This document shows, piece by piece, positions 1 through 11,895 of a DNA stretch of 64,000 bases. The stretch is from Rhodanobacter panaciterrae (lineage in GTDB: Bacteria; Pseudomonadota; Gammaproteobacteria; Xanthomonadales; Rhodanobacteraceae). A program made the translations under genes and the position numbers. A model generated the notes under the pieces. The model searched no databases. It saw nothing but the letters and a program-made list of their open reading frames with translations, and had not been told where the DNA came from. Position 1 is the first letter of the stretch. Every line of letters starts with the position of its first letter. The stretch lies in assembly GCF_014651895.1 (NCBI RefSeq), contig NZ_BMXT01000001.1, positions 1,178,001 through 1,242,000 of the forward strand, written 5' to 3'.

Positions 1-2122
<2,122 letters not shown>

Positions 2123-2123
<1 letters not shown>

Positions 2124-3079
2124 TGGATACGAATCGGATCGCTCCGCTGCAGCTGCGTGCGCGGCTCTACGCGCTGATTCGGGCGTTCTTCGCCGACCGT
2201 CACGTACTGGAAGTGGAGACGCCGATCCTGTCTGCGGCAGGCAACACCGAGCCGAACATCGAGAGCTTCAGCACGACATTCAGCGGTCACGTCGATGCCG
2301 GTGCGCGCGAACGCTGGCTACGTACCTCGCCGGAGTTTCCGCTGAAGCGTCTGCTCGCCGCCGGCATTGGCGATTGCTACGAGCTGGGCCGGGTGTTCCG
2401 TAATGGCGAAGCCGGTGGTCGGCACAATCCCGAGTTCAGCATGCTGGAGTGGTATCGCGTCGACTGGGATCATCGTCGTTTGATGGGAGAAACCATCGAG
2501 CTGGTCGAGGTGGCGCTGGCAATGGTCGGGCGACGCGCCGAGGTGCTGATCGAAAGCTACCGGCAACTGTTCCTGGACGAGCTGGGCATCGATCCGCTGC
2601 ATGCGCCGATCGACGAACTGCGCGCGCCGCTGGCCGAATACAACATCGATCCGGATGGCTTGGTACGCGATGACTGGCTCGACCTGCTGATCACGCACAA
2701 GCTGCAGCCGGCATTCCCGCGCGACCGCATCACGGTGGTCCACGACTATCCGGCCACCCAGTGTGCACTGGCCAGAGTCCGCCCCGGCGAGCCGCCGCTG
2801 GCTGAGCGCTTCGAGCTGTACCTCGGATGTTACGAACTGGCCAACGGCTATCACGAGTTGAACGACGCGGCGGAGCAGCGCGGACGTTTCGAACGCGACA
2901 ACGCCGTGCGTCGTGCGCGCGGTCTGCGCGAAGTCCCGATCGATGAACGTCTGCTCGGTGTGCTCGGCGCGCTACCCGATTGCGCCGGCGTGGCGCTCGG
3001 CGTGGAACGGTTATTGATGTGTCTGGCCGGCACTGACGCGATCGCCGACGTGCTCGCGTTCCCGTTCAACCAGGCATGA
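2123..3079 (+). CDS. epmA: EF-P beta-lysylation ligase EpmA (PoxA/GenX)
   Basis: A truncated lysyl-tRNA synthetase paralogue that attaches (R)-beta-lysine to a lysine of elongation factor P, helping ribosomes through polyproline stretches. The 318 residues form only a class II synthetase catalytic core without an anticodon-binding domain, close to E. coli EpmA in length. Class II motif 2 is seen around RVFRNGEAGGRHNPEFSMLE and motif 3 around GVALGVERLLM near the C-terminus. The ATG at 2123 is chosen because it overlaps the ligA stop (ATGA), implying translational coupling; a TTG three bases upstream is less likely. The partners efp and epmB are not in the window. Confidence 0.95.
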
Positions 3080-3086
3080 GGCGATC

Positions 3087-3485
3087 ATGAGCAAGCCATT
3101 GCTGGGTGCCATCCACCATGTTGCGCTGATCTGCTCGGACTATCCGCGTTCGCGAGCGTTCTACAGCGAAACACTGGGGTTGCCGATCGTGCATGAGGTC
3201 TATCGCGAGGCACGCGATTCCTGGAAATGCGATCTGCTGGTCAGCCCCGGTGTGCAGCTGGAGCTGTTTTCGTTTCCCGATCCACCGCCGCGGCCGTCGC
3301 GGCCGGAAGCGCAAGGTCTGCGTCATCTGGCTTTTTCGGTGCCTGATGTGGATGCAGTGGTCGCCGTACTGGGCGAGCGCGGAGTGAGTTGCGAGCCGAT
3401 CCGGGTCGACGAATACACCGGCAGACGCTTCACTTTTTTTGCTGATCCCGATGATTTGCCGATCGAGCTTTACGAGGCGGTTTGA
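3087..3485 (+). CDS. VOC/glyoxalase-fold protein, YaeR (GloA2)-like
   Basis: A small metal-binding enzyme of the vicinal oxygen chelate superfamily, 132 residues. It closely follows remembered E. coli YaeR, sharing the blocks VYREARDSWK, GLRHLAFSV and RRFTFF. Likely metal ligands are a histidine of HHVAL (residues 10-11), His80 and Glu127. The substrate is unknown; a methylglyoxal-type role is inferred from the fold only. It starts 7 bp after epmA, so the two are probably cotranscribed, and it is followed by a strong hairpin before the convergent aquaporin gene. Confidence 0.85.
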   Translation: MSKPLLGAIHHVALICSDYPRSRAFYSETLGLPIVHEVYREARDSWKCDLLVSPGVQLELFSFPDPPPRPSRPEAQGLRHLAFSVPDVDAVVAVLGERGVSCEPIRVDEYTGRRFTFFADPDDLPIELYEAV

Positions 3486-3496
3486 GCCAGCCTGAA

Positions 3497-3518
3497 CCCC
3501 GCCCGTTGCCGGGCGGGG
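3497..3518. terminator. GC-rich hairpin between convergent genes
   Basis: A perfect 8-bp stem (CCCCGCCC/GGGCGGGG) with a 6-base loop lies 11 bp after the VOC gene and 9 bp before the aquaporin stop. There is no T-run on either strand, so intrinsic termination is plausible but not proven. Confidence 0.5.
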
Positions 3519-3527
3519 CAGGTGACA

Positions 3528-4232
3528 TCAAGCGTCGTTGCTTTCCAGAAGGTGGCGGTAAATCAGGCCGCCGATCGCGCCGCCGATCAGCGGCACCAGC
3601 CAGAAGAACCACAACTGCTCGACCGCCCAGCCACCCTGGAACAGCGCCACGCCGGTCGAGCGCGCCGGGTTCACCGAGGTGTTGGTGACCGGAATGCTGA
3701 TCAGGTGGATCAGGGTGAGCGTGAGGCCGATCGCGATGCCGGCGAAGCCGGCCGGCGCGCGTTTGTCGGTGGCGCCATGGATCACGATCAGGAAGAACGC
3801 GGTCATCACCAGTTCGCACACCAGCGCCGCCGTCATCGAGAAGCCGCCCGGCGAATGCGCGCCGTAGCCGTTCGAGGCGAAGCCGCTGGCGCTGGCGTCG
3901 AAGCCGGCCTTGCCGCTGGCGATCACATACAGCACCGCCGCTGCCGCAATGGCGGCGATCACCTGCGCCACGATGTACGGAATCACGTCCTTCGCCGGGA
4001 AACGGCCGCCGGCGCAGAGCCCCACAGTCACCGCTGGATTGAAATGGCCACCAGAGATATGCCCGACCGCGTACACCATGGTCAGCACGGTGAGGCCGAA
4101 GGCGAGCGCGACGCCCGCGAAACCGATCCCGAGTTCGGGAAAGCCTGCTGCCAGTACGGCACTGCCACAACCACCGATCACCAGCCAGAACGTGCCGAAG
4201 AATTCGGCAGCCAAACGTTTGCTCATGCTCAT
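3528..4232 (-). CDS. aqpZ: Aquaporin Z family water channel
   Basis: An integral inner-membrane MIP-family channel of 234 residues with six membrane spans. Both pore motifs are intact: [11 protein letters not shown] and a second one in SVNPARSTG, the Arg after the second NPA being the selectivity-filter arginine. A longer upstream frame exists, but ATG 4232 is chosen because AAGGAG sits 7 bp upstream (4240-4245); another in-frame ATG follows at 4226. The sequence fits water-specific AqpZ better than a glycerol facilitator, by overall resemblance. It is convergent with the VOC gene and divergent from the MFS gene. Confidence 0.93.
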   Translation of the reverse strand: MSMSKRLAAEFFGTFWLVIGGCGSAVLAAGFPELGIGFAGVALAFGLTVLTMVYAVGHISGGHFNPAVTVGLCAGGRFPAKDVIPYIVAQVIAAIAAAAVLYVIASGKAGFDASASGFASNGYGAHSPGGFSMTAALVCELVMTAFFLIVIHGATDKRAPAGFAGIAIGLTLTLIHLISIPVTNTSVNPARSTGVALFQGGWAVEQLWFFWLVPLIGGAIGGLIYRHLLESNDA

Positions 4233-4491
4233 CAGGAAACTCCTTGTCGATTGAATGCAGGCGCGCGCGGATACCACGAGCGCTACTCGTCACAACATGC
4301 GAAGACGTTTTCCCCAGAACCCGCTGCGGTTGCCGCAACGCGTGTCGATGGACGTGCGCTGCCACCCCCGACTTCATTCACCCGATATCCCTGCCGGTCA
4401 CGCGCAGCATAAGCGAAGCCGGAGTCCGCTACGAGTGTGGCGATGCGCTATGTTGCGCAGGTCCTTGCCCGAGCGATCCGTGGAACTGCCG
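4233..4491. other. Intergenic region between divergent aqpZ and MFS genes
   Basis: This 259-bp stretch holds the aqpZ ribosome-binding site at 4240-4245. The MFS frame stays open through much of it, but with no family-like sequence. I see no convincing promoter pair, repeat or RNA element. Confidence 0.5.
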
Positions 4492-5802
4492 ATGATTGAT
4501 GCCGCCATTTTGCCCCCGTCGAATGCTTCCGCAGCTTCGCGGGCACTTGGCCGCCGCGATCTGCGCACGCTGAGCCTGGCCGCGCTGGGTGGCGCGCTGG
4601 AGTTCTACGATTTCGTGGTGTTCGTGTTCTTCGCGATTCCGTTGAGCCAGCTGTTCTTCCCGCATGACACCGCGCCGTGGCTGGCCCAGCTGCAGGTGTA
4701 CGGCATCTTCGCCGCCGGCTATCTGGCGCGCCCGCTTGGCGGCATCGTGATGGCGCACTACGGCGACAAGCTGGGGCGCAAGAAAATGTTCACGCTCAGC
4801 GTGTTCCTGATGGCAGTGCCGACCCTGGGTATCGGCCTGCTGCCGGTGTATGCGCAGATCGGCATGCTGGCGCCGCTGTTGTTGCTGTTGCTGCGGGTGG
4901 TGCAGGGCATTGCGGTGGGCGGCGAGGTGCCGGGCGCGTGGGTGTTCGTGGCCGAGCATGTGCCGGCGCAGCGTGTCGGTTTTGCCTGCGCCAGCCTTAC
5001 CTCGGGCCTTACCGTGGGCATCCTGATCGGCTCGCTGGTGGCGGCGCTGATCAACCGCGAGCTGACCCCGGCAGCGGTGCTCGACTATGGCTGGCGGTTG
5101 CCGTTCCTGGCCGGCGGCGTGTTCGGCTTCTTCGCGGTATGGCTGCGCCGCTGGCTCAGCGAGACACCGGTATTCGAAGCGATGCACGCACGCAAGGAGC
5201 TGGCCAGCGGCTTGCCGCTGAAACAGGTGTTCGAACGGCATCTGCCGAGCGTGCTGCTGTCGATGCTGGTGACCTGGATGCTCACGGCCGCGATCGTGGT
5301 GATGATCCTGATGACGCCGTCACTGGTGCAGTCGGTATTCCACATCGAACCGGCGCGGGCGTTCCTCGGCAACAACGTGGCCTCGTTCGCGCTGGCGCTG
5401 GGTTGCCTGTTTTACGGCTGGCTCACCGATCGCATCGGCTATGCGCGTGCGCTGCTGTTCGGTGCGATCGGATTATTGATATGCAGCTATGCGCTGTATC
5501 TCGACCTGCAGGCCGGTACGGCACATTTTGTTGTGTTGTATGCGCTGGCCGGTTTCGCGGTCGGTGTAGTTGGCGTGGTGCCGGCGCTGATGGTGGTGGC
5601 GTTTCCGCCGGCGGTGCGTTTCTCCGGCCTGTCGTTCTCGTACAACATCGCCTATGCCTTGTTCGGCGGGCTCACGCCGCCGTTGATCGGCATGCTGGTG
5701 AAGCGTTATGGCGTGCTGGCGCCGGCCCATTACGTGGCGTTTACGGCGCTGGTGGGTGTGGGCGTGGGGACGTGGTTGCTGGCTGCGAAGCGGAGCGGAT
5801 AG
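4492..5802 (+). CDS. MFS transporter, metabolite:H+ symporter (MHS) type
   Basis: A 436-residue inner-membrane permease with twelve predicted spans. The loop 2-3 signature is present as HYGDKLGRKKMF, and the segment around DYGWRLPFLAGG followed by WLSETPVF is typical of MHS-family members such as ProP, KgtP and ShiA. The substrate cannot be assigned, although organic acids or osmolytes are the usual ones. The frame continues upstream to 4255, but ATG 4492 is preferred because family-like sequence begins with RDLRTLSLAALGGALEFYDF shortly after it. The gene appears monocistronic. Confidence 0.88.
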   Translation: MIDAAILPPSNASAASRALGRRDLRTLSLAALGGALEFYDFVVFVFFAIPLSQLFFPHDTAPWLAQLQVYGIFAAGYLARPLGGIVMAHYGDKLGRKKMFTLSVFLMAVPTLGIGLLPVYAQIGMLAPLLLLLLRVVQGIAVGGEVPGAWVFVAEHVPAQRVGFACASLTSGLTVGILIGSLVAALINRELTPAAVLDYGWRLPFLAGGVFGFFAVWLRRWLSETPVFEAMHARKELASGLPLKQVFERHLPSVLLSMLVTWMLTAAIVVMILMTPSLVQSVFHIEPARAFLGNNVASFALALGCLFYGWLTDRIGYARALLFGAIGLLICSYALYLDLQAGTAHFVVLYALAGFAVGVVGVVPALMVVAFPPAVRFSGLSFSYNIAYALFGGLTPPLIGMLVKRYGVLAPAHYVAFTALVGVGVGTWLLAAKRSG

Positions 5803-5896
5803 ACATCCATCGCACTTGCGGACAGGAGACGTCTCATTCGTCGTGGGCAAGCTTGATGGCGTCCTCGACGTCTTGTTGCGAATAGGTGCGGCCGGC

Positions 5897-6631
5897 TTAC
5901 TCATTGCCTTTCAGCATAGGGAGACTGATTGGTGCTGGCGTGGAGAACTTCGCGTCGGGACGGTACATCGGTGCGTGCACGCTGAACGCTTGCGTCGCCG
6001 GCAGCGCGCCGAAAAGCTGCCGGTACAGCAGCACGGATTCCAGCAGCACTAGGTCGGGTCCGGGATGCATGTCATCTGCGTAGAGCCATGACTTTTTCGG
6101 AGATGTGGTCAGCCCGCGCTGGAGCCGATCGGATACCGCGACATAGGGCACGGTCACAGTACGCGCCGCTTGGGATTCCTCGTTCACAAGGACGGCGGAT
6201 ACCTCGGGCATAGTCTGGTACGTCCCGAGCAGCAACGGTACGGCCTTGGCATTGCGCGCAATACGGACCAATGCCATGGTGGAACCCTTGGCATCACGAC
6301 ACTTCGACGGCACGAAGCCGCAAAGGAAATCGCCGCCGCGTTCCTGCAACACCACGAAGTCATAGTGCCGTTGGGCGAGTGCGCGCGCGACGGAGCCGTC
6401 GCCGAAGTGCTCCGTCAGTGTCGCGCCGCCCTTCACGATCATGTCCGCCTGCAGCGACCGACCGTTCGCCGCAGCCAGCGCGCTGAGCGCAGCCGGCAGG
6501 TTGTTGACATAGGTCAGGCTGTTGCCCACGAACAGTACCTGCGTGGTAGGTCGCCGACTGCAGCCGATTTGCAAGAAGGCTAATACGGCAAGGGCCAGCA
6601 CGAACAGACGCAGCACGTGACGCCCCGTCAA
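5897..6631 (-). CDS. SGNH/GDSL hydrolase-like lipoprotein
   Basis: A putative exported hydrolase of 244 residues. The N-terminus has a hydrophobic stretch (LFVLALAVLAFLQIGC) ending in a cysteine, so lipidation is likely although the -3 residue is unusual for a lipobox. Block I reads FVGNSLTYVNNLP, a GNSL version of GDSL carrying the nucleophile serine. The C-terminal Asp/His pair is seen in YADDMHPGPD. The start is taken as TTG 6631, which overlaps the stop of the upstream DUF2461 gene (TTGA) and has AGGAG 8 bp before it; GTG 6616 is an alternative. The substrate is unknown. Confidence 0.78.
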   Translation of the reverse strand: MTGRHVLRLFVLALAVLAFLQIGCSRRPTTQVLFVGNSLTYVNNLPAALSALAAANGRSLQADMIVKGGATLTEHFGDGSVARALAQRHYDFVVLQERGGDFLCGFVPSKCRDAKGSTMALVRIARNAKAVPLLLGTYQTMPEVSAVLVNEESQAARTVTVPYVAVSDRLQRGLTTSPKKSWLYADDMHPGPDLVLLESVLLYRQLFGALPATQAFSVHAPMYRPDAKFSTPAPISLPMLKGNE

Positions 6632-7314
6632 AATTCCAGCTCCTGTGCTGCGCACAGGTAATCGACTAGCGGTGCTGCACGTTTGAACGTCGCCAACGTC
6701 CATGGCAACAATTCGGTGGAGCAGGCCAGTGCTTCGTCGAAGTTTTCGCCGACCGCGAAATCCTTGCGCTTCAGGTCATCGATCAGCTCGTGCGCGGCAT
6801 CGAAGCCACGTGGCGGCCGGCTCAGCGATTCGCCCCAGAACGTGAGGTGTTCGCGGAACGGCTTGCTTTGCGTGGCCTTCTTCCAGGTAGCCGGGTTGTC
6901 GACGATGAAATCGCGGATGCGCTTCAGCGCGTCCGGTTCCGGATGCCACATGCCGCCGCCGGCGAAGCAGTCGCCGGGCTGGATATGCATGTAGAACGAC
7001 GGCGCGGGAATCTCGTGCCGTCGTTCGTGAAAGAAGCGCGATCCCTGCCACGGCTTGTACGGCAGCTTGTTGTTGGAAAAGCGCGTGTCGCGAAAGATGC
7101 GAAACAGCGAGCCGCCGTTCTTGCGCGGGTCGGCGCGGTAATGCGGGCTGATCTTTGCCAGTGGCGCCTGCAGGTCGGTGATCAGTTCGAGAAATGGCTC
7201 GCGCACGTGGCGCTCGTAGTCGTCCTTGTGTGCAGCAAACCAGTCACGACTGTTGTTCTTGTCGAGGGCGCGCAGGAAACGGAAGGTGGCGGGAGTGAAG
7301 TAGCTCTTGGACAT
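6628..7314 (-). CDS. DUF2461 domain protein
   Basis: A 228-residue cytoplasmic protein matching the conserved bacterial DUF2461 (TIGR02453) family, recognised by the N-terminal TFRFLRALDKNNSRDWF block, the RIFRDTRFSNNKLPYKPW block and the YMHIQPGDCFAGGGMW block. No biochemical function is established for the family to my knowledge. The start ATG is at 7314. The stop overlaps the TTG of the SGNH lipoprotein gene, so the two are probably translated together, an association that may hint at a shared process. It lies 27 bp downstream of sbcB on the same strand. Confidence 0.88.
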   Translation of the reverse strand: MSKSYFTPATFRFLRALDKNNSRDWFAAHKDDYERHVREPFLELITDLQAPLAKISPHYRADPRKNGGSLFRIFRDTRFSNNKLPYKPWQGSRFFHERRHEIPAPSFYMHIQPGDCFAGGGMWHPEPDALKRIRDFIVDNPATWKKATQSKPFREHLTFWGESLSRPPRGFDAAHELIDDLKRKDFAVGENFDEALACSTELLPWTLATFKRAAPLVDYLCAAQELEF

Positions 7315-7341
7315 GGTGATCGGCGGGTTTGATGGAGTGGT

Positions 7342-8781
7342 TCAGTCGATGCTGGCGGCGAGCTGTTCGCCCCAGGCCTGCAATTGGTCAAGCAGGGGCA
7401 GCCTGTCCTGCGCGGCCGGATCGTTGCGTAGTTCGCCGAGCCGGGCGAAGTAGTCGTCGAGAGTGAGACCGGTCAAGGCCGTGTGCCGGGTCAGTCGCGC
7501 CTGACGGAAGTGCTCCCAGCGCGTGCGTTCGTCGGCGTCCAGCGTCTGCGGCCAGTTGCGCGCACGGTAGCGGAACAGCAGCTCCGGATAACGCGTGTCG
7601 CGGAATGGAAACGCGCGTTCGCCCAGTTGTGCCGGCGGTGTGGCGCGCACCTGGGCGAGCAGGCGCTTGTCGGCGTCGGGCAGGAAGCCGCCGCCGTACA
7701 GCGCCAGCTCGGGGTCTTCCGGTGGCGGCAGTTCGGCCGACCGTTGGAATACCCGCCGCAGTTTTTCGGCCAGCCCGTCGACGGCACGCAGTACGTCGCG
7801 ATGCGCCATACAACGATCGAGGTCGAGTTGCAGGCGCTGTTGATCCACGCCTTGCAGTACCGACAGAGGAGCCAATGCCGGCGCGTGGTTCGCGCGAACG
7901 GTACGCAGCGGGATACGTTCGATGCCTTCCGGCAGGTCGGCGCGGGCGGTGAAGATGCGGTCGGCAATCTCGTCCTCGTCCAGCGCCAGCCATTCGGCCG
8001 GGTCGGTCGCCAGGTCGTACACGATCACTTCGCCGGCGCGGCTGGGATGCGGCGCCAGCGGCGCGATCACGGCGAGGCAATGGCGGCTGGCCGGATAGCG
8101 TGACGAGACGTGAACCAGCGGCGTCATGTTCACCACATCGAGCAGTTCGAACACCTTCTGCTTGCGGCGCAGGCCGTAGTACCAGTCCCACAACCGTGGC
8201 TGGCGCACACGGATCAGTCGGGCCAGGTCGATCAGCGCGTAGACGTCGGACAGCGCATCGTGGGCGCGCTCCTGCTTGAGCTGGTTGGCGCGGGCCAGAT
8301 GTTCCAGCTTGAAGCTCGGTGTGCCGTCCTCGCGGGTCGGCCAGACGATGCCTTCCGGGCGCAGCGCCTGGCACAGGCGCACCAGGTCGATCAGGTCCCA
8401 GCGCGAATTGCCGTTCTCCCACTCGCGGCCGTACGGCTCGTAGAAGTTGCGGTACAGCATCTGCCGGGTGAATTCGTCATCGAAGCGCAACGAGTTGTAG
8501 CCGACACCGCAGGTGCTCGGCGTTGCCAGCTGCTCGTGCACGCGGGCGGCGAAATCAGCCTCGTTGACGCCTTCGCGCTCGGCCAGCTGGGGCGTGATGC
8601 CGGTGATCATGCAGGCATCCGGATGCGGCGGCATCTCCAGCGACGGTTTGCCGTAGAACATCACGGGTTCACCGACGACCTCCAGCTCCAGGGTGGTGCG
8701 GATGCCGGCGAACTGCAGCGGCCGGTCGCGCCGCGGGTCGGCGCCGGAGGTCTCGTAGTCGTGCCAGAAGAAAGTCTGCAT
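7342..8781 (-). CDS. sbcB: Exodeoxyribonuclease I (SbcB)
   Basis: A 3'-5' single-strand DNA exonuclease acting in recombination and mismatch repair. The 479-residue protein has the DEDDh catalytic set: Asp8 and Glu10 in [10 protein letters not shown], the second Asp in [11 protein letters not shown], and His/Asp in [12 protein letters not shown]. The SH3-like and C-terminal domains of the ExoI family follow. The start is set at ATG 8781, giving an N-terminus like known SbcB proteins; ATG 8793, four codons upstream, is possible and neither has a clear Shine-Dalgarno. It is divergent from orn, placing two DEDD exonucleases back to back. Confidence 0.93.
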   Translation of the reverse strand: MQTFFWHDYETSGADPRRDRPLQFAGIRTTLELEVVGEPVMFYGKPSLEMPPHPDACMITGITPQLAEREGVNEADFAARVHEQLATPSTCGVGYNSLRFDDEFTRQMLYRNFYEPYGREWENGNSRWDLIDLVRLCQALRPEGIVWPTREDGTPSFKLEHLARANQLKQERAHDALSDVYALIDLARLIRVRQPRLWDWYYGLRRKQKVFELLDVVNMTPLVHVSSRYPASRHCLAVIAPLAPHPSRAGEVIVYDLATDPAEWLALDEDEIADRIFTARADLPEGIERIPLRTVRANHAPALAPLSVLQGVDQQRLQLDLDRCMAHRDVLRAVDGLAEKLRRVFQRSAELPPPEDPELALYGGGFLPDADKRLLAQVRATPPAQLGERAFPFRDTRYPELLFRYRARNWPQTLDADERTRWEHFRQARLTRHTALTGLTLDDYFARLGELRNDPAAQDRLPLLDQLQAWGEQLAASID

Positions 8782-8837
8782 GGGCTGAATCATCGCATGC
8801 GGGTAACGCTGATAAACTCCCGCCACAAGGAGAGCTC

Positions 8838-9404
8838 ATGAGCCAAGCCCACGAAGACAACCTGATCTGGATCGATCTGGAGATGACCGGCCTCGACACC
8901 GACAACGACTCGATTCTCGAGATCGCAACGGTAGTCACCGACAAGAATCTGAATGTACTGGCCGACGGCCCGGTATTCGCGATACGTCACGAGATCGACC
9001 GGCTGGAGTCGATGGACAGCTGGAATACCAACCAGCACCACAAGTCGGGTCTGTGGCGGCAGGTGCTGATCTCGGAAACCGATCATGCGATGGCCGAGCA
9101 GGCGACGGTGGATTTCCTGCGCGCGTGGGTGCCACCGGGCAAATCGCCGATGTGCGGCAATTCGATCTGCCAGGACCGTCGCTTCATGCATCGGCAGATG
9201 CCGCGGCTGGAACGCTATTTCCATTACCGCAACCTGGACGTGTCCACGCTCAAGGAGCTGGCACGGCGCTGGGCACCTGAGATCGCCAAGAGTGTCGGCA
9301 AGGAATCGGCGCATACGGCTTTGTCGGACATTCGCGACTCCATCGCCGAGCTGCGCCATTACCGCCGTTTCATGGGCGAGCTGGGCGGCAAGGTCGAGGC
9401 CTGA
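8838..9404 (+). CDS. orn: Oligoribonuclease
   Basis: An essential 3'-5' exoribonuclease that finishes RNA decay by degrading 2-5-mers, including pGpG from cyclic-di-GMP breakdown. At 188 residues it has the family's usual length. Catalytic Asp13 and Glu15 lie in [10 protein letters not shown], and the HxAxxD motif is in [18 protein letters not shown] lies just upstream of the ATG. It is divergent from sbcB and followed 53 bp later by folP. In this window it complements RNase E, which makes the fragments that Orn ultimately removes. Confidence 0.97.
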   Translation: MSQAHEDNLIWIDLEMTGLDTDNDSILEIATVVTDKNLNVLADGPVFAIRHEIDRLESMDSWNTNQHHKSGLWRQVLISETDHAMAEQATVDFLRAWVPPGKSPMCGNSICQDRRFMHRQMPRLERYFHYRNLDVSTLKELARRWAPEIAKSVGKESAHTALSDIRDSIAELRHYRRFMGELGGKVEA

Positions 9405-9457
9405 GTGCGCCACCGGTTGCCGGCCCCAGCAAGGTAATCACCAGTGAGGTAATCAGC

Positions 9458-10369
9458 ATGTCGAACGATCTGTTTGCAACGGTACTGGATTGTGCCGGGC
9501 GTCCGTTGCGGCTGGATCGTGCGCGGGTAGTCGGCATCCTCAATGTCACGCCTGACTCGTTCTCCGACGGAGGTGCGCATGCCAGCGTGGAAGCCGCCGT
9601 GGCGCATGGTTTGCGCATGGTGGAGGAGGGTGCCGACATGCTCGATGTCGGCGGCGAATCCACCCGGCCCGGCGCGGCTGAGGTATCCGTCGAGGAAGAA
9701 CTGCGCCGCGTCCTGCCGGTGATCGAGCAGTTGATCGCACGCACCACGCTGCCGATCGCGATCGACACTTCCAAGCCCGAAGTGATGCGCGCCGCAGTGG
9801 CGGCTGGCGCCGGCATGGTGAACGACGTCTATGCCTTGCGCCGCGACGGTGCGATGGATGCGGTCGCCGAACTGGGCGTACCGGTGTGCCTGATGCACAT
9901 GCAGGGCGAGCCGCGCAGCATGCAGGCCGAGCCGCATTACGCCGACGTGGTCGGCGAAGTACATCGTTTTTTGACCGACCGGCTGTTCGCCTGCGAACTT
10001 GCCGGGATCGACCGGCGCAAGGTGCTGGTCGACGTCGGTTTCGGTTTCGGCAAGACGCTGGAACACAACCTGGCGCTGCTGTGCGCACTGGAGCGCTTCA
10101 GCAATCTGGGCAGCGGCGTGTATGCCGGACTGTCGCGCAAGTCGATGATCGGCACGCTGACTGGCCGAATCGAACCGGCCGACCGTGCGGCGGGTTCCGT
10201 CGCCGCCGCGCTGATCGCCGTCCAGCGCGGGGCGCGCATGGTACGTGTGCATGACGTGCCCGCCACGGTCGATGCGCTAGCCGTTTGGCAGGCCGTGCAC
10301 GCGGCCGACGTGGTGCCGCGGCGCGATGACAAAAAGGCTGCGATGCCACGCTGGCCCGACGACGATTGA
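9458..10369 (+). CDS. folP: Dihydropteroate synthase
   Basis: Condenses p-aminobenzoate with 6-hydroxymethyl-dihydropterin diphosphate in folate synthesis, and is the sulfonamide target. The 303-residue TIM barrel has both signatures: ILNVTPDSFSDGG near the N-terminus and DVGGESTRPGA, plus the C-terminal GLSRKSMIG block. The C-terminus has a charged extension of about 20 residues. folP-glmM order is common in gammaproteobacteria; here glmM follows after 75 bp. The usual upstream ftsH is not present, orn occupying that position instead. Confidence 0.97.
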   Translation: MSNDLFATVLDCAGRPLRLDRARVVGILNVTPDSFSDGGAHASVEAAVAHGLRMVEEGADMLDVGGESTRPGAAEVSVEEELRRVLPVIEQLIARTTLPIAIDTSKPEVMRAAVAAGAGMVNDVYALRRDGAMDAVAELGVPVCLMHMQGEPRSMQAEPHYADVVGEVHRFLTDRLFACELAGIDRRKVLVDVGFGFGKTLEHNLALLCALERFSNLGSGVYAGLSRKSMIGTLTGRIEPADRAAGSVAAALIAVQRGARMVRVHDVPATVDALAVWQAVHAADVVPRRDDKKAAMPRWPDDD

Positions 10370-10444
10370 GAGCTGTGGCGAGGACAGGGCGGCGCTATGC
10401 TGCCGCAGCAGGGACAGGGAAACCCCCATGGGACAATGGACACG

Positions 10445-11797
10445 ATGAATCAACGAAAATATTTCGGTACCGATGGCATCCGCGGACTGGTCGGGCAGTG
10501 GCCGATCAGCGCGGATTTCATGCTGCGGCTCGGTCGTGCCGTTGGCAGCGTGCTGGCGCGCGAGGGCAAGGAACGGCCTCAGGTACTGATCGGCAAGGAC
10601 ACCCGCATCTCCGGTTACATGTTCGAGGCAGCGCTGGAAGCCGGTCTGGTGGCGGCCGGCGCGGATGTGGGCCTGCTCGGTCCGATGCCGACGCCAGCGG
10701 TGGCGTTCCTGACCCGCTCGATGCGTGCCCAAACCGGCGTCGTGATCAGCGCTTCGCACAACCCGCATCATGACAACGGCATCAAGTTCTTCTCCGCGAA
10801 TGGCGAGAAGCTGTCCGATGCGGTCGAACTGGCGATCGAGCAGGAAGTCGACGCCGACTTCGTCACCGTGGCGTCCGAGCGGCTGGGCAAGGCCATCCGG
10901 GTCAGCGATGCGGTGGCGCGCTATGCCGAATTCTGCAAGGCCACGGTGGCAGAGGATTTCAGCCTGCGTGGTCTCAAGATCGTGCTGGACTGCGCGCATG
11001 GCGCGACCTACCAGGTCGCCCCCAAGGTATTTGCCGAACTGGGCGCCGAGGTGCTGGCGATCGGCGACAAGCCGGACGGTTTCAATATCAATCACAACGT
11101 CGGTTCGACCCATCCGCAGGCCTTGCAGCAGGCGGTGCTGGCGCACGGCGCCGACATCGGCATCGCGTTCGACGGTGACGGCGACCGGGTAATGCTGGTC
11201 GACCGCCATGGCATGCTGGCTGATGGCGACGACATTCTCTACGTGCTGGCGCGCAGCCTGCATGCGCAAGGGCGGCTCAAGGGGCCGGTGGTCGGCACCT
11301 TGATGAGCAACTACGGTCTGCAGTTGGCGTTGGCGGAACTCGACGTGCCGTTGATTCGCGCCAACGTGGGCGATCGCTATGTGATGCAGCAACTGAAGCA
11401 GCACGACGGCATGCTCGGTGGCGAAACTTCCGGCCATATCCTGAGCCTGGACAGGGCGACCACCGGCGACGGCATCGTTGCCGCGCTGGCGGTGCTGGAG
11501 GCATTGACTTCATCTGGCCAGGATCTGGCCATGGCCCGCCAGGGCCTGAAGAAGTTGCCGCAGGTCATGCTCAACGTACGCGCCGCCGGTGCGCGCGAGG
11601 CGCTGTCCAGCAGCGAAGTGCAGCAGGCGCTGGCCGAGGTGGAGCAGACCCTGCACGGTCGTGGTCGGGTCGTGCTGCGTGCCTCCGGCACCGAGCCGCT
11701 GGTGCGCGTCACCATCGAGGGCGCCGATGCGGTGGAAGTGCAGCAGTTGGCAGAAAGACTCGCGGGGATTGTAAAATCCGCAGCCGAACGCTCGTGA
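10445..11797 (+). CDS. glmM: Phosphoglucosamine mutase
   Basis: Converts glucosamine-6-phosphate to glucosamine-1-phosphate for UDP-GlcNAc, feeding peptidoglycan and lipopolysaccharide. The 450 residues are typical. The active-site phosphoserine loop is [12 protein letters not shown] (Ser about residue 104), the metal loop is [11 protein letters not shown], the sugar-binding loop is GGETSGH, and the phosphate-binding loop is [14 protein letters not shown] 10445 is chosen because the conserved [14 protein letters not shown] starts there; ATG 10436 is three codons upstream and in frame. It follows folP on the same strand. Confidence 0.96.
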   Translation: MNQRKYFGTDGIRGLVGQWPISADFMLRLGRAVGSVLAREGKERPQVLIGKDTRISGYMFEAALEAGLVAAGADVGLLGPMPTPAVAFLTRSMRAQTGVVISASHNPHHDNGIKFFSANGEKLSDAVELAIEQEVDADFVTVASERLGKAIRVSDAVARYAEFCKATVAEDFSLRGLKIVLDCAHGATYQVAPKVFAELGAEVLAIGDKPDGFNINHNVGSTHPQALQQAVLAHGADIGIAFDGDGDRVMLVDRHGMLADGDDILYVLARSLHAQGRLKGPVVGTLMSNYGLQLALAELDVPLIRANVGDRYVMQQLKQHDGMLGGETSGHILSLDRATTGDGIVAALAVLEALTSSGQDLAMARQGLKKLPQVMLNVRAAGAREALSSSEVQQALAEVEQTLHGRGRVVLRASGTEPLVRVTIEGADAVEVQQLAERLAGIVKSAAERS

Positions 11798-11895
11798 ACC
11801 TGTAGCAGTACTAGGTCGCCATGGATTGGCCCGACGTGCCCCGCTTTTGCGGTCGCGGATGAAATGACCGCACGTCAACCTTGTGGACTACAGCC

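Noticed and set aside
9430-9457. Short direct repeat GAGGTAATCA before folP
   Set aside because: Only two imperfect copies, within the ribosome-binding region; too short to call a regulatory repeat.
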